Source: Butyrivibrio sp. (lineage in GTDB: Bacteria; Bacillota; Clostridia; Lachnospirales; Lachnospiraceae). Taken from it: a stretch of 64,000 bases of DNA. Position 1 is the first letter of the stretch. Each line of letters starts with the position of its first letter. Both the position numbers and the translations under genes were made by a program. Below, piece by piece: positions 42,942 through 51,960 of the stretch. The stretch covers positions 33,255 through 97,254 of the forward strand of contig SVGB01000011.1 in the NCBI GenBank assembly GCA_015056565.1, written 5' to 3'. The notes beneath the pieces are model-generated. The model worked only from the letters and a program-made list of their open reading frames with translations. It was not told where the DNA came from and made no database searches.

Positions 42942-43797
42942 TTTTTACCTCGTTATTACTGCCTTTCTTTTCCTTAGGTTTCCTTGTCAGAATAAGGAAA
43001 ATGACAAATAACAAAAGTATCATTGGCGCTGCTATGAAAGGTGCAACTACTAGATTACCATACCTCATAGCATCTGCCGGTACAATAAGTTTTGTTTCTT
43101 CATTATAATCAACACGCTTTGCCCTCACAAGAAGCCTGTGGGTGTTTACTCCGTAAGGAGTACATGTAACCAGCGTGACGTATTCTTTTCCATCGACGAT
43201 CGCCAGGTCCTGAGTCTCTTCAGGAAGAACTATGTTTATCTGATCAACCTGATATGCGAAAGTCTGATCTAATATATGTAGTAAAAAAGTGTCTCCCACG
43301 ATCATCTGATCGAGGTCTGAAAAAAGCTTAGCTGAAGGAAGTCCTCTATGTCCTGAAAGTATTGTGTGTGTAGATTTAGTACCTGTAGGAAAAGAAGTTC
43401 CTTCCAAATGTCCTATTCCAGTCTGAAGCACAGTTTCCTCAGTACCATGGTAAATAGGAAGATTAACTCCGATATTTTCAATTTCTATTGAACCAATGAT
43501 TCCAGTTCCAGTCGGATCCATGATGCTGTTGTATTCAGCTTTTTCCTCTTCTGTTAAACTAAAATTCATTGGCTTTTTTGCAAGCTCTTCGTTGTATTTA
43601 TATGCCTGCTGCCACAGTTTAGTATAATCTTCAGTCGAAATATTATTTATTATCTCTTCGTAGTTTGAAATCGCTCTACTTTGATGCTTTGAATTAATAT
43701 AATTACTTACTGATGGATATAAAAAGATACATAACCCAACTACAAAGATTAGCCCAAATATTATGTTGGGTATTTGTTTCTTTAATTTCTTGCTCAT
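42925..43797 (-). CDS. srtC: Class C (pilin-polymerising) sortase
   Basis: 290 residues with N-terminal and C-terminal membrane spans, the class C layout. Lid motif MDPTGTG near 92, His in LSGHRGL near 148, Cys in TLVTCTPYG near 213, Arg in HRLLVRAKR. It should cross-link the LPSTG pilin encoded upstream. It begins 145 bp after the major pilin gene; a 17-bp-stem hairpin in that gap may control their relative expression. Confidence 0.92.
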   Translation of the reverse strand: MSKKLKKQIPNIIFGLIFVVGLCIFLYPSVSNYINSKHQSRAISNYEEIINNISTEDYTKLWQQAYKYNEELAKKPMNFSLTEEEKAEYNSIMDPTGTGIIGSIEIENIGVNLPIYHGTEETVLQTGIGHLEGTSFPTGTKSTHTILSGHRGLPSAKLFSDLDQMIVGDTFLLHILDQTFAYQVDQINIVLPEETQDLAIVDGKEYVTLVTCTPYGVNTHRLLVRAKRVDYNEETKLIVPADAMRYGNLVVAPFIAAPMILLLFVIFLILTRKPKEKKGSNNEVKNEKNK

Positions 43798-43829
43798 CCT
43801 ATGTTCGCGTACTTCCTTTTTGAATCATT

Positions 43830-43872
43830 CTGTATTTCCAAAGTGGCGCATGGGCCACTTTGGAAAATACAG
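43830..43872 (-). promoter_or_regulatory. Long intercistronic hairpin after the pilin gene
   Basis: About 17-bp stem (CTGTATTT-CCAAAGTGG with its complement) and 8-nt loop between the pilin and class C sortase genes, without a U-tract. Probably stabilises the pilin mRNA or serves as processing site. Confidence 0.7.
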
Positions 43873-43942
43873 TTAGTCTCATTATTTGAAACAAGATTCA
43901 ATTATATAATTAACTTTTTCATACCCATTTTGAATCAAACAA

Positions 43943-45424
43943 TTATTCAGCGTTAGCCTTTCTGCGAACGATGAAGTAAGCTGCACCAGCAACGATGAGG
44001 ATACCACCAAGGATGTAGAAGATTGTTGTTCCAACACCACCTGTTGAAGGAAGAAGTGATCCTGTGTAGTTCTTAACGGTTACAACGTATGGCTCAGAAA
44101 GTGTTGCTGTAGTTGTAACAGTACCCTCCTGATAATGAACTGTTGTAGTTTTATCTGGTAATGTATATGCTTCGTCAGCAACAATAAGGTTATATCCTAC
44201 AGGAGCCTGTGTCTCAACGAATACATATGTTTCTGCATCAAAACCATCAAGAGTAATAAATCCAGCATCTACAGTAACAATATCTGTAACTGATCCTGCA
44301 GGATCAACAACATACTTAGTTCCATTTTCATTCTTCTTTGTGAAATGAACAAGAGTATTATCACTCTTCCTATAAATGTTAAAGTGTGCACCTGCAAGAA
44401 CAGTATCAGTATCGCCAACTACCTTCTTAAGAAGTACAGGATATGTCTTTGTCTTAGTAATCTTATGTGTTGTCTCTGAATCATGACCATACTTAAGATA
44501 TGCTTCGTTGTCGTTTGTTTCTGGAGAAATCTTTGCACTTACGTTAACCTTAGCCTGATATTTTACTGTGCATACAGTATCCTCTGAAGGAACTGCTGTA
44601 AACTTAAGGCTGAATCCATGCTTATCAGTATTTACAGAAACAGCATCATGAGCTACTTCAACTGTCTTAAATGAAATATCAAATGAGCCATCAATAATAT
44701 CGAGACCTTCTGTTGTCTTATCTACGATCTCGTAGTTTTCTCCGCCTTTTTTAAGCTGAGCTGTAACCGCGAAATTAACTACATCACCAATCTGAGCATC
44801 GTTTCCTGTAAGATCAACTACATTTTCACCCTGCTGCTCCTGAATTTTCTTATCAAGATCAGGTACATCGTTCTTCTCTTCGATTACAGCGTTAGGAACA
44901 GTTGTGTTAACTGCTACAGCACTACCGAGTGAAGAATCTACTACATAGTAACCATATTCAAGACCTGAAATAGTAAGTGGTGCTTCTTCTGTTGCATCAG
45001 AGCCGCCCTGTGTATTTGTTCCATCAGGGGCAATTTTCTTTTCTGCTGCATAGGCAAGAACAGCTTTACCAAAATCAGCAACTAAAGCCTGAGCAGCTGC
45101 TGTTGGCTGACCATTCTCATCAACAGCTGTAAATGTATCTGTAAATGCAAGAATTCCGCCATCTCCTACAGAGAATACAGAGTCATATTTAAAACCAGCA
45201 AATTTATTTGAAAGTTTATAGATACCACCATTTGCCATGTTAGCACCATTTGTGCCTTCATCTGCTGCATAATAATCAAATACACGATATGCATTATACA
45301 CCTGTTCCTTTTTTGCATTTGAAATAGTAATTGAACCTTTTCCAGCTGCAAAAGCTGTCATGCTTGCACCCATAACCATAACCAGTGCAAGAAGTGAAAT
45401 AATCAGTTTCTTAATACCCTTCAT
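43943..45424 (-). CDS. Major pilin with isopeptide-forming domains, LPSTG
   Basis: 493 residues. Signal peptide (cleavage near AFAAG, about 27). Domains typical of SpaA/FimA-type backbone pilins: GSITISNAKKEQVYNAYRVFD at the start, a central fimbrial isopeptide domain (about 200-330, VVNFAVTAQLK), then a C-terminal Cna_B domain with LAGAHFNIYRK and the E-box ETQAPVGY. It ends in LPSTG, membrane span and RRKANAE. A classical YPK pilin motif was not found; VPDLDKKIQ near 190 may do its job. Polymerised by the adjacent class C sortase. Confidence 0.9.
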   Translation of the reverse strand: MKGIKKLIISLLALVMVMGASMTAFAAGKGSITISNAKKEQVYNAYRVFDYYAADEGTNGANMANGGIYKLSNKFAGFKYDSVFSVGDGGILAFTDTFTAVDENGQPTAAAQALVADFGKAVLAYAAEKKIAPDGTNTQGGSDATEEAPLTISGLEYGYYVVDSSLGSAVAVNTTVPNAVIEEKNDVPDLDKKIQEQQGENVVDLTGNDAQIGDVVNFAVTAQLKKGGENYEIVDKTTEGLDIIDGSFDISFKTVEVAHDAVSVNTDKHGFSLKFTAVPSEDTVCTVKYQAKVNVSAKISPETNDNEAYLKYGHDSETTHKITKTKTYPVLLKKVVGDTDTVLAGAHFNIYRKSDNTLVHFTKKNENGTKYVVDPAGSVTDIVTVDAGFITLDGFDAETYVFVETQAPVGYNLIVADEAYTLPDKTTTVHYQEGTVTTTATLSEPYVVTVKNYTGSLLPSTGGVGTTIFYILGGILIVAGAAYFIVRRKANAE

Positions 45425-45550
45425 TTCTTTTCCTCTCCTTTGAATCTTGTTTTTTCTCTTTTGTGTTTCCCTACAAAACCTCTATCTTTGGGCTAATGGA
45501 ACCCATATTTAAAGCTCTTTGGCTCTAAACCATTTTTAGCAGACGGCTCT

Positions 45551-48500
45551 TTATTCCTCGTCGTCTTTTTTCTTTTTTCTGGAGTAAACTCTAGCTCCAA
45601 GAAGTCCTGCTACTGCAGTTCCTAAACCAGTTGTCAGGTATGGGATATCTCCCATGCCGCCAGTTGATGGAAGAACGTTGCTTCCAATCTCATTAGTAAC
45701 AGTCAGTGTAAACGTTGGATCTGCACTAGAATCAGCATATGCATATACCGCATTCCAATCTGTATCAGACAAGTTATTATAATCTGCATCAGACAAATTA
45801 TTATAACTGCTTGAATATGTTACAAATTCGGTTTTATCTACATACTTGTCATTATCCTTCTTGATAATTTCCTGTACATAGTAGCGGTAGTACTCATTGC
45901 TTCCTTCCGGATGCACTTTATCAGGTACTAATTCCACTTTCCATTCGTTCTCACTTGATAGCATCAACACATCTGACGCAGTATCCAAATATGAAACCTT
46001 ATTTGCAGTATCCCACTTTAATAGTTCTTTTTCGGCATTTTCACCTACTGATCTCCATACCCGAACATAAATCGGTGTCTTAAACTGGGGATCATCTATT
46101 TTGTCTCCGTTTGGTGTTTTCCAAACCTTCATTATTTTCAAATGAGTAATGATTTCATTGTTAAATGAAATACCATTTCCTTCCAATGTATGCTCATACT
46201 TCTCATCTGAGTAATACTGCACTGTAGTATTCATATCTGAAGTAACCGTTACCTTCACATATATCTTTTTGGTATCAAACTGGATATCATCACTTGATAC
46301 CACATAGCCATCAGCAGGATAACACTCAGGATCTTCTGAAATCTCATACTTGTAGGTTCCCGGTGTATCATAGACTATGTCCTTAAAAATAACATCCTTA
46401 TATGTACTAGTACCATCACCATAAACATATTCTATCTTAGGGTTAGGAGTAGGGATATCGTTAGTCGCAATCGATATCTCTTCAGTTTCGTCACCTGTGT
46501 TCTGAACCTTTATCCCCTCCTTAGCAGCAATAGTAAACATAAATCCTAAACCTGCTGGCCAAGTACCACCTATGAAGTTCTTTTTCACCTGTATAGTCGC
46601 TTTTGCAACAATTCTATTATAGAAGGCTGGAAATTCAGTTATATCTTCTGCTATTGCATTGCCTATAGAACTATCAACATACTCTGATAGGGACTGCTGG
46701 GTTGGATCCCAATCCCATTCATCTGATGGCCCCATTCTATAGTATCGTTTATACTCACTATCTTTTCCTGGGTTATATACCTTGACGATAATACTGCTTC
46801 TATCCTTTTGGATTCGTGGATTATCCGTAATATCACTTTCTTCGACCAAAAAGATAATGCTGTTGTCATCGTCGTTAATATATTGGCTTAGCTTTTTACC
46901 ATTTACTATATCCGTTGTTTTTGCGTGATAACTAATATTTACTCCGTTATTTTTTACGCTACCAACAGAAACCCAAGCGCCATTCTCTTTTGTACTATCA
47001 AGAACTTCAATATCGAAATCAAACATCCTTTCAGGAGGCTGATTATTTAAGTACTTGAGAAGGTTGAATGATATTGTCCCAACAGAAGTATTATCAAATG
47101 TTGGAATTACATCAAGCGGTTGTGTACATGCCTCGTCAGAGTAGTACTTGGGCGGAGTAACCCTGTAGTATTGTTTCTTATTACCAGGATTAGCAATCTC
47201 CATTGATTTAGTAACAGTAACTTTGGCATATACAATGCTGTCATCGATGCTAAAATTCTTGGTTTGCGCATAGTTAGGATCACTTTCACTTTGCGCATTC
47301 TCAACTATTTTGTAATAATACGTTTTGGGTTCTGTATCTTGCTCATCATCAAAATCCAGGTATTGATATGATGATCTATTTTGATAGTTGTCCTTCGCGT
47401 TATCATCACCATACTCTATCGGATCAAAAACAACATTCTGTCTGTTGTTGTATTTGGTCTGTATGGGCTCTTGTTCCCAATTTCCGGATGCATCTTTTCT
47501 AAAAAGGCTAAAGGAGAATCCAGAAACAATTGCAGGCTTACCATCAATATGCTTATACGCCTCAAAATACGCTTTTTCACTTATCTTTTCAATATGGTCA
47601 TAAGTATTATGCCATTCACCGCATTCGATTTTAACTTCTGGGAATACTACCCAACCAGCAGAGGTGCCATAATTAATCCACTTAGCAGAACTGTTTCCTG
47701 ATATAAACACACCGACTGCTGCACCGGTAGTTTCAACAGTATTAACATCGGTAAAATTCCATATCAGTGTTCTGGCATATTTAGCATATTCTGGTGATAC
47801 TTGTTTATCATCGCCCCTTACCCACGGTGTAAATTGATCATTGATATAATAACTATTTATCGTAACTTTGTCTTTCTTTGGAATATTAAATACAATTGTC
47901 TGATTATCCTTTTTATAAATTCTCAGTTCACCACTGTTTGCAAGAGCATCTAAATCACTATCGGTAAGCGTAACATAATATGTGGCATCATTTGGAAGTT
48001 CCTTAATATCAAGCCTTTTGTTTTCTATTTTTACATTCCTCGAATCTGGCCTATTAGCCAAATCCTCAGAAGCACTCCTCGTATACTCCAGCATTGCATT
48101 AACAACAGAATTTAACTGCCCCTCATCAAAAGAAGTATCAAGGGATAAAGTTGTGTTTCCAAGTGGAGTCAAACGATTCTTATACGTGTCAGGAATAAGA
48201 ACGTAAGCAGGATATCCTTTGACTTTTACTTCCGGAGCACTTATTTTTGCAATTATTATCGTCTGCTCTGCGTTGTTAGTAATATCACAACCAGATTGCT
48301 GACCCGGATTAGCAACAACATCATTAACTGCAAAATTAGTCTGAGACTCATTCATATAAAATTTGTCTGCGACAAGTCCGAAGTTTACCGCATCACCAAG
48401 TACAGTTTCAAAAGTATCTGTTCCATAATCCTGCTTTTGATAAACGCGGACAGCAAAGATTGAAAAACTATCAGCCTCAAACTCTACCTTCTCTTCCTTA

Positions 48501-50134
48501 TCTACAGCTGCTGTGGCATCTGTAAGAGTTATTACTTCAATATCACTTGAAGTGATATTAGTCGCATCCTCAGTATTTTCAATCTCGTTTTCTTCCTTAA
48601 CTTCTTCTTTGATAGGAAGGTGAACAACAGCAATCTCGTCTTCAGCGATAACTTCAAGATCTTCTGAAAGCTGATTCTGTTTAAACTCAATCTTCACAGT
48701 TACTGTGCCTTCTTTAGGCTGGATTTCTTTTCCCTCATAAACAAACGCAATGTCATAAAGAAGGGTATTATCCTCTGTGAACTCATTAGCCTGCTCCTGG
48801 CCTGCTTCCTCAGCGATTGTTTCAGCGTTCTCGTTAAGGGCATCCATGTAAGCATCATAGTTGTAGCTTGATGAATCCTTGGTAACTTCAGCAGCCTTCA
48901 GCACAATTCCTTCTGGGAATACGTTCTTTCCATTGATTGTTGCTGTAACTGTCACCTTGCCATCCGCATATGTGAACTCAGTTTCCTCAGAAGCCTTGAG
49001 ATATGTATACTCGATCTCAGCATCCTCAGTGATTTCAACTGTATCACCGTCAGCTGTTGTAAACTCGTAGCCTTCTACAGAGACAGTCTTTGTTTCCTCA
49101 GTCTCTTCTGTGGTCTCTTCCTCATTATCACTATCTTCTGCTTCAACTTCTGCCTCTGTCTCTACTGGAGTGATCTTAACAATCTCCTGTCCGTCATAGA
49201 CAGCCTTCATGAAGAAGTATCCGTCAATCTCAGGAGCATTGTCTTTATTTAAAGAAGTCTCTTTTGCAAAAGAGATCTCTTCTGAATCCTGGATGTCCTC
49301 GCCATCCTTATCTACGTACTTAGCTGTAAGGGTTACGGAAGCGTCAACCTCTTCCTCTACCTCTTCCTCATCCTTGATATATGTAAGGACTACTGTTGCG
49401 TCCTTCTTGATTTCTTTTGTCTCATCACCATCAAATGTTACTTCGTAGTATCTGATGTCGTCTGCATTCTTCTTAACTGCAATCTTGGTGATAACGTCAC
49501 CCTTAAATGTTGCTTCTTTAAAGGTGTAACCCTCAATTGAAGGAGCCTCAGATGTAAGATCAAGGCTATCGTAGATATCAATCTCTTTCTCCTCAGCGAT
49601 TGCCTCACCATCTTCATCTACATATGAAACTGTAAGAACAACGTCCTGTGTAAGCTCGTCCTCTTCCTCAGCCTCTTCTTGTCCTTCTCCCTCTTTAAGC
49701 TCTCCCTCTTTGACTTCTCCCTCTTTAGCTTCTTCCTCTACCAGGCCATCCTTAGTCTCTTCATCATCACCAGACTTGTTGAGATCATCGCCGTCCCCAT
49801 TTCCACCAGCGTTCTCATCATTGTCATCATCGTCTTCGTTAAACTCAGTAAAGAGATCATCGTCATCATCGCCGCCTTCATTTGACTCAGCCTTGTTTTC
49901 AAGAGTCTGCTGGATAAGCGTTTCTTCATCAGCATTGCTTGCAGTCTCAAGCATAACGCCAAGTCCTTCAGCTCCCTCCGCTGTCATTGCTGTAGCCGGC
50001 TTATTCAGAATATAAAGAGTGACCGTTCCTGTAAGAAGGGACAGGCAAAGAACAAATGCCAGCCACTTTTTATAATTAGAATGCTTCCTTATGTAGTTTG
50101 CCGCGCGAGACTCATCAATTTTTCGCATCGTCAT
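45551..50134 (-). CDS. Giant LPSTG surface adhesin, probable pilus tip protein
   Basis: 1527 residues. Cytoplasmic start followed by one membrane span (about 24-45) acting as signal. A very acidic Asp/Glu/Asn-rich region follows (about 75-155), then three repeated modules of about 100 residues (VTLTVSYVDEDGE, ASVTLTAKYVDKDGE and similar). Next come long adhesin domains, then several Cna_B/prealbumin-like domains (about 900-1450, FSFSLFRKDASG, TIQVKKNF, THLKIMKVW). It ends in LPSTG, membrane span and KKKKDDEE. Position next to the pilin gene suggests the tip protein, as in other large pilin operons. The ligand is unknown. Confidence 0.88.
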   Translation of the reverse strand: MTMRKIDESRAANYIRKHSNYKKWLAFVLCLSLLTGTVTLYILNKPATAMTAEGAEGLGVMLETASNADEETLIQQTLENKAESNEGGDDDDDLFTEFNEDDDDNDENAGGNGDGDDLNKSGDDEETKDGLVEEEAKEGEVKEGELKEGEGQEEAEEEDELTQDVVLTVSYVDEDGEAIAEEKEIDIYDSLDLTSEAPSIEGYTFKEATFKGDVITKIAVKKNADDIRYYEVTFDGDETKEIKKDATVVLTYIKDEEEVEEEVDASVTLTAKYVDKDGEDIQDSEEISFAKETSLNKDNAPEIDGYFFMKAVYDGQEIVKITPVETEAEVEAEDSDNEEETTEETEETKTVSVEGYEFTTADGDTVEITEDAEIEYTYLKASEETEFTYADGKVTVTATINGKNVFPEGIVLKAAEVTKDSSSYNYDAYMDALNENAETIAEEAGQEQANEFTEDNTLLYDIAFVYEGKEIQPKEGTVTVKIEFKQNQLSEDLEVIAEDEIAVVHLPIKEEVKEENEIENTEDATNITSSDIEVITLTDATAAVDKEEKVEFEADSFSIFAVRVYQKQDYGTDTFETVLGDAVNFGLVADKFYMNESQTNFAVNDVVANPGQQSGCDITNNAEQTIIIAKISAPEVKVKGYPAYVLIPDTYKNRLTPLGNTTLSLDTSFDEGQLNSVVNAMLEYTRSASEDLANRPDSRNVKIENKRLDIKELPNDATYYVTLTDSDLDALANSGELRIYKKDNQTIVFNIPKKDKVTINSYYINDQFTPWVRGDDKQVSPEYAKYARTLIWNFTDVNTVETTGAAVGVFISGNSSAKWINYGTSAGWVVFPEVKIECGEWHNTYDHIEKISEKAYFEAYKHIDGKPAIVSGFSFSLFRKDASGNWEQEPIQTKYNNRQNVVFDPIEYGDDNAKDNYQNRSSYQYLDFDDEQDTEPKTYYYKIVENAQSESDPNYAQTKNFSIDDSIVYAKVTVTKSMEIANPGNKKQYYRVTPPKYYSDEACTQPLDVIPTFDNTSVGTISFNLLKYLNNQPPERMFDFDIEVLDSTKENGAWVSVGSVKNNGVNISYHAKTTDIVNGKKLSQYINDDDNSIIFLVEESDITDNPRIQKDRSSIIVKVYNPGKDSEYKRYYRMGPSDEWDWDPTQQSLSEYVDSSIGNAIAEDITEFPAFYNRIVAKATIQVKKNFIGGTWPAGLGFMFTIAAKEGIKVQNTGDETEEISIATNDIPTPNPKIEYVYGDGTSTYKDVIFKDIVYDTPGTYKYEISEDPECYPADGYVVSSDDIQFDTKKIYVKVTVTSDMNTTVQYYSDEKYEHTLEGNGISFNNEIITHLKIMKVWKTPNGDKIDDPQFKTPIYVRVWRSVGENAEKELLKWDTANKVSYLDTASDVLMLSSENEWKVELVPDKVHPEGSNEYYRYYVQEIIKKDNDKYVDKTEFVTYSSSYNNLSDADYNNLSDTDWNAVYAYADSSADPTFTLTVTNEIGSNVLPSTGGMGDIPYLTTGLGTAVAGLLGARVYSRKKKKDDEE

Positions 50135-50324
50135 ACTCCTATTTGCTTTAAAACCCCAAAACTTCTGTGAACTTTGTGTGAAAGTGATTAAAACTTTATT
50201 AACTCAAGCCTTTCCATCATGCAAAATTAGCTTTTTCCAAATTTATTAGCCTTTTATGATGTTTCGAAAACGTTTAAGTATCCGTTCCACAAAAAGGTAA
50301 AAAAATATAGGTCAGCTAGCTGTC

Positions 50325-50939
50325 TTACATCCCACCAAGAACATTGAAGGGATATACTCTAAAGAAGATCTTTCCTATTAGCTGTTCTTTTGTTACGCAT
50401 CCTACGACACTTGATCTTGAATCGATAGATGCACTTCTATGATCTCCCAGAACAAAGTATCTGTTCTCGGGAACCTGATAAGGGAACTCAATGTCTGTTG
50501 GGTCAAGGCTTTTTTCTGTTACATATGTTTCTTCAAGAGCAACTCCGTTGACTGATACGTTTCCTTCATCATCAATGTTGATCCAGTCCCCTGGTGAACC
50601 GATGACTCTTTTCACAAGGACCTTGTTGTTATAGTAGAAAGCAAGCAGATCTCCAGGTTCAAAACTGGTGGAGTTCTGTGCTATAACTATCTCTCCGGTG
50701 TTCATGGTTGGTGTCATTGAATCCCCTGTAACCTTAAGTACTGTCACAAAGAAGCTTGATACCAATACTGCCAGGGCAGCTACCACAACTACTACAAATA
50801 ATGTATTTCTAAGAACTCTCTTATATTCCTTCTTATTGTTTTCCCTCTTAAGCTCGCTTTTTAAGGCATCTATCGAGGGACGTTCACTAGCTGCGGCTGC
50901 AGTCTCCTCTGTTTTTGTCTCGTTTTCTATTTCAGTCAT
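50325..50939 (-). CDS. lepB: Signal peptidase I of the pilus locus
   Basis: 204 residues. A charged cytoplasmic N-terminus (about 1-45) precedes a membrane span (about 46-66). The nucleophile Ser is in VTGDSMTP near 73 and the general-base Lys in VKRVIGSPG near 108. The C-terminal box is VLGDHRSASIDSR. Pilus loci often carry a dedicated signal peptidase that assists pilin processing. The start overlaps the preceding coiled-coil gene stop as ATGA, so translation is coupled. It is much less similar to the element-borne signal peptidase at 27875 than two recent copies would be. Confidence 0.93.
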   Translation of the reverse strand: MTEIENETKTEETAAAASERPSIDALKSELKRENNKKEYKRVLRNTLFVVVVVAALAVLVSSFFVTVLKVTGDSMTPTMNTGEIVIAQNSTSFEPGDLLAFYYNNKVLVKRVIGSPGDWINIDDEGNVSVNGVALEETYVTEKSLDPTDIEFPYQVPENRYFVLGDHRSASIDSRSSVVGCVTKEQLIGKIFFRVYPFNVLGGM

Positions 50940-51382
50940 TCTTTTCTCTCGTGTATCTGATTAGTATAAAGATCTATGGCTTCCTGCGCTTTTTCCATCA
51001 GTCCTGTGATGTTCACCACTGCTTCAGCAAGGGTTCCGGACTTTTCGATGGCTGCCAGTTTTTTATTGACTTCATCATCTTTGGCTTTCATCTCACGCTC
51101 GTGTCTGGCCTTGAGACCTTCGATGTCCTTGTCAAACTTCTCCTGCATCTCGGCCTTTTGCTGTGAGAACTTCTCTCTCATCTGGGCTTTCTCTTCGTCG
51201 AAGGACTTCAGCATCTGAGCCCTTTCCTTGGCCATCTCCTGCTGGAGTTCAATCTTTTCTCTCTCAAGCTCTTTCTTAAGTTCTTCCTCATGCTGTCTGG
51301 CCGCTTCAGCCTCTTCTGAAAAGCTGATCATCATTTCAAGTAGTTCTGCGCGGCTAAGCTTTTTAAGATTTACGTCTGCCAT
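50936..51382 (-). CDS. Coiled-coil protein, first gene of the pilus operon
   Basis: 148 residues from MADVNLKKLSRAELLEMM; an ATG at 51421 lies inside a terminator and is rejected. Almost the whole protein (about 20-120) is a Glu/Lys/Gln heptad coiled coil with repeats of QMxEKFxxxKAEM. No signal or membrane span, so cytoplasmic. It overlaps the signal peptidase gene by 4 bp. LKKLSRAELLEMMISFSEEAE is a pattern I have seen in Lachnospiraceae pilus-type loci but cannot name. Possibly a scaffold or regulator of pilus assembly. Confidence 0.65.
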   Translation of the reverse strand: MADVNLKKLSRAELLEMMISFSEEAEAARQHEEELKKELEREKIELQQEMAKERAQMLKSFDEEKAQMREKFSQQKAEMQEKFDKDIEGLKARHEREMKAKDDEVNKKLAAIEKSGTLAEAVVNITGLMEKAQEAIDLYTNQIHERKE

Positions 51383-51394
51383 GATCTTCTCGCT

Positions 51395-51434
51395 AAAAAA
51401 AGGTATCATGCTCCGGACCACGGCGCACGATACC
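51395..51434 (-). terminator. Second terminator in the pilus leader
   Basis: GGTATC-TGC/GCA-GATACC stem (51402-51411 with 51425-51434) followed on the minus strand by TTTTTTTAGCG, 13 bp before the coiled-coil start at 51382. Confidence 0.78.
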
Positions 51435-51570
51435 TTTTTAGTATCACTTAAACCCTCTCTGATAAGACAAAGCCTGCCAAGTCCAATTGCATGTTTTAGA
51501 AACTATTCTTTTCCCTGTACTGCAGAAAAAACTGCATGCTCATCCTTGAGCATAAAGGTACATAATTTCC
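51435..51570 (-). other. Leader segment between two terminators
   Basis: 135 nt on the minus strand between the riboswitch terminator and the second terminator. Holds hairpins ATGCTCA-AGGA-TGAGCAT (about 51540-51560) and TGCAG-TTTTTT-CTGCA (about 51520-51536). No known aptamer recognised and no ORF above a few codons. Confidence 0.5.
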
Positions 51571-51611
51571 AAAAAAATAGACCGTTAGCATCATCCCCCA
51601 CAGCCACGGTC
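51571..51611 (-). terminator. Expression-platform terminator of the riboswitch
   Basis: GACCGTGGC/GCTAACGGTC stem (51580-51589 with 51603-51611) followed by TATTTTTTT on the minus strand, starting about 15 nt after the aptamer. Confidence 0.82.
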
Positions 51612-51627
51612 ATCCTTAATGGCGCCG

Positions 51628-51726
51628 TTCATATCCAGCACCAGCAACTGGCTGTCTTCCTTATTGGTAAGACCCTTTAGCTTTGCGTCACCATCTCTCA
51701 ATGGCTTTGCCCTTGATATCTGCTAA
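51628..51726 (-). ncRNA. c-di-GMP-I (GEMM) riboswitch
   Basis: On the minus strand the conserved core of clostridial GEMM-I aptamers is clear: GGGCAAAGCC, then GATGGTGACGCAAAGCTAAA, then GGGTCT, and GACAGCCAGTTGC closing the second arm (the tetraloop receptor side). A weak P1 pairs GATATC (about 51715) with GATAT (about 51632). An intrinsic terminator follows. It precedes the pilus operon, so c-di-GMP should decide whether the operon is transcribed. Whether binding turns it on or off cannot be told from the sequence alone. Confidence 0.93.
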
Positions 51727-51936
51727 GATAAATAAGCTTAACAAATATATTTACCCACAAACAAAAACTTCTTATCAGTTTCCCCCAAATTTATGGCTTT
51801 AATATATAACAAATAACTATAGATGACAAGAACTTTTTCACAAAAAATTCACAGTTTCCACCAAAATCGTCATTGACGTCAGGCAAAAACCGTGAATCAT
51901 TTTTTCAAAAATATTTAAATCTTATAAGCAGTTTCC

Positions 51937-51948
51937 GGAAACGTTTCC
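51937..51948. promoter_or_regulatory. 12-bp palindrome of the LacI/cre type
   Basis: GGAAACGTTTCC, in a wider TTTCC...GAAA context, upstream of the riboswitch. Similar to LacI-family or cre sites, but unproven. The rest of 51741-51960 is AT-rich and shows no gene. Confidence 0.3.
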
Positions 51949-51960
51949 GAAAACTCTGGT

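Noticed and set aside
51383..51421. Longer N-terminus for the coiled-coil protein
   Set aside because: That ATG lies inside the second leader terminator; the MADV start follows it.
51937..51948. CcpA cre site controlling the pilus
   Set aside because: Palindrome fits the LacI family loosely and lies far from the promoter; kept only as a low-confidence site.
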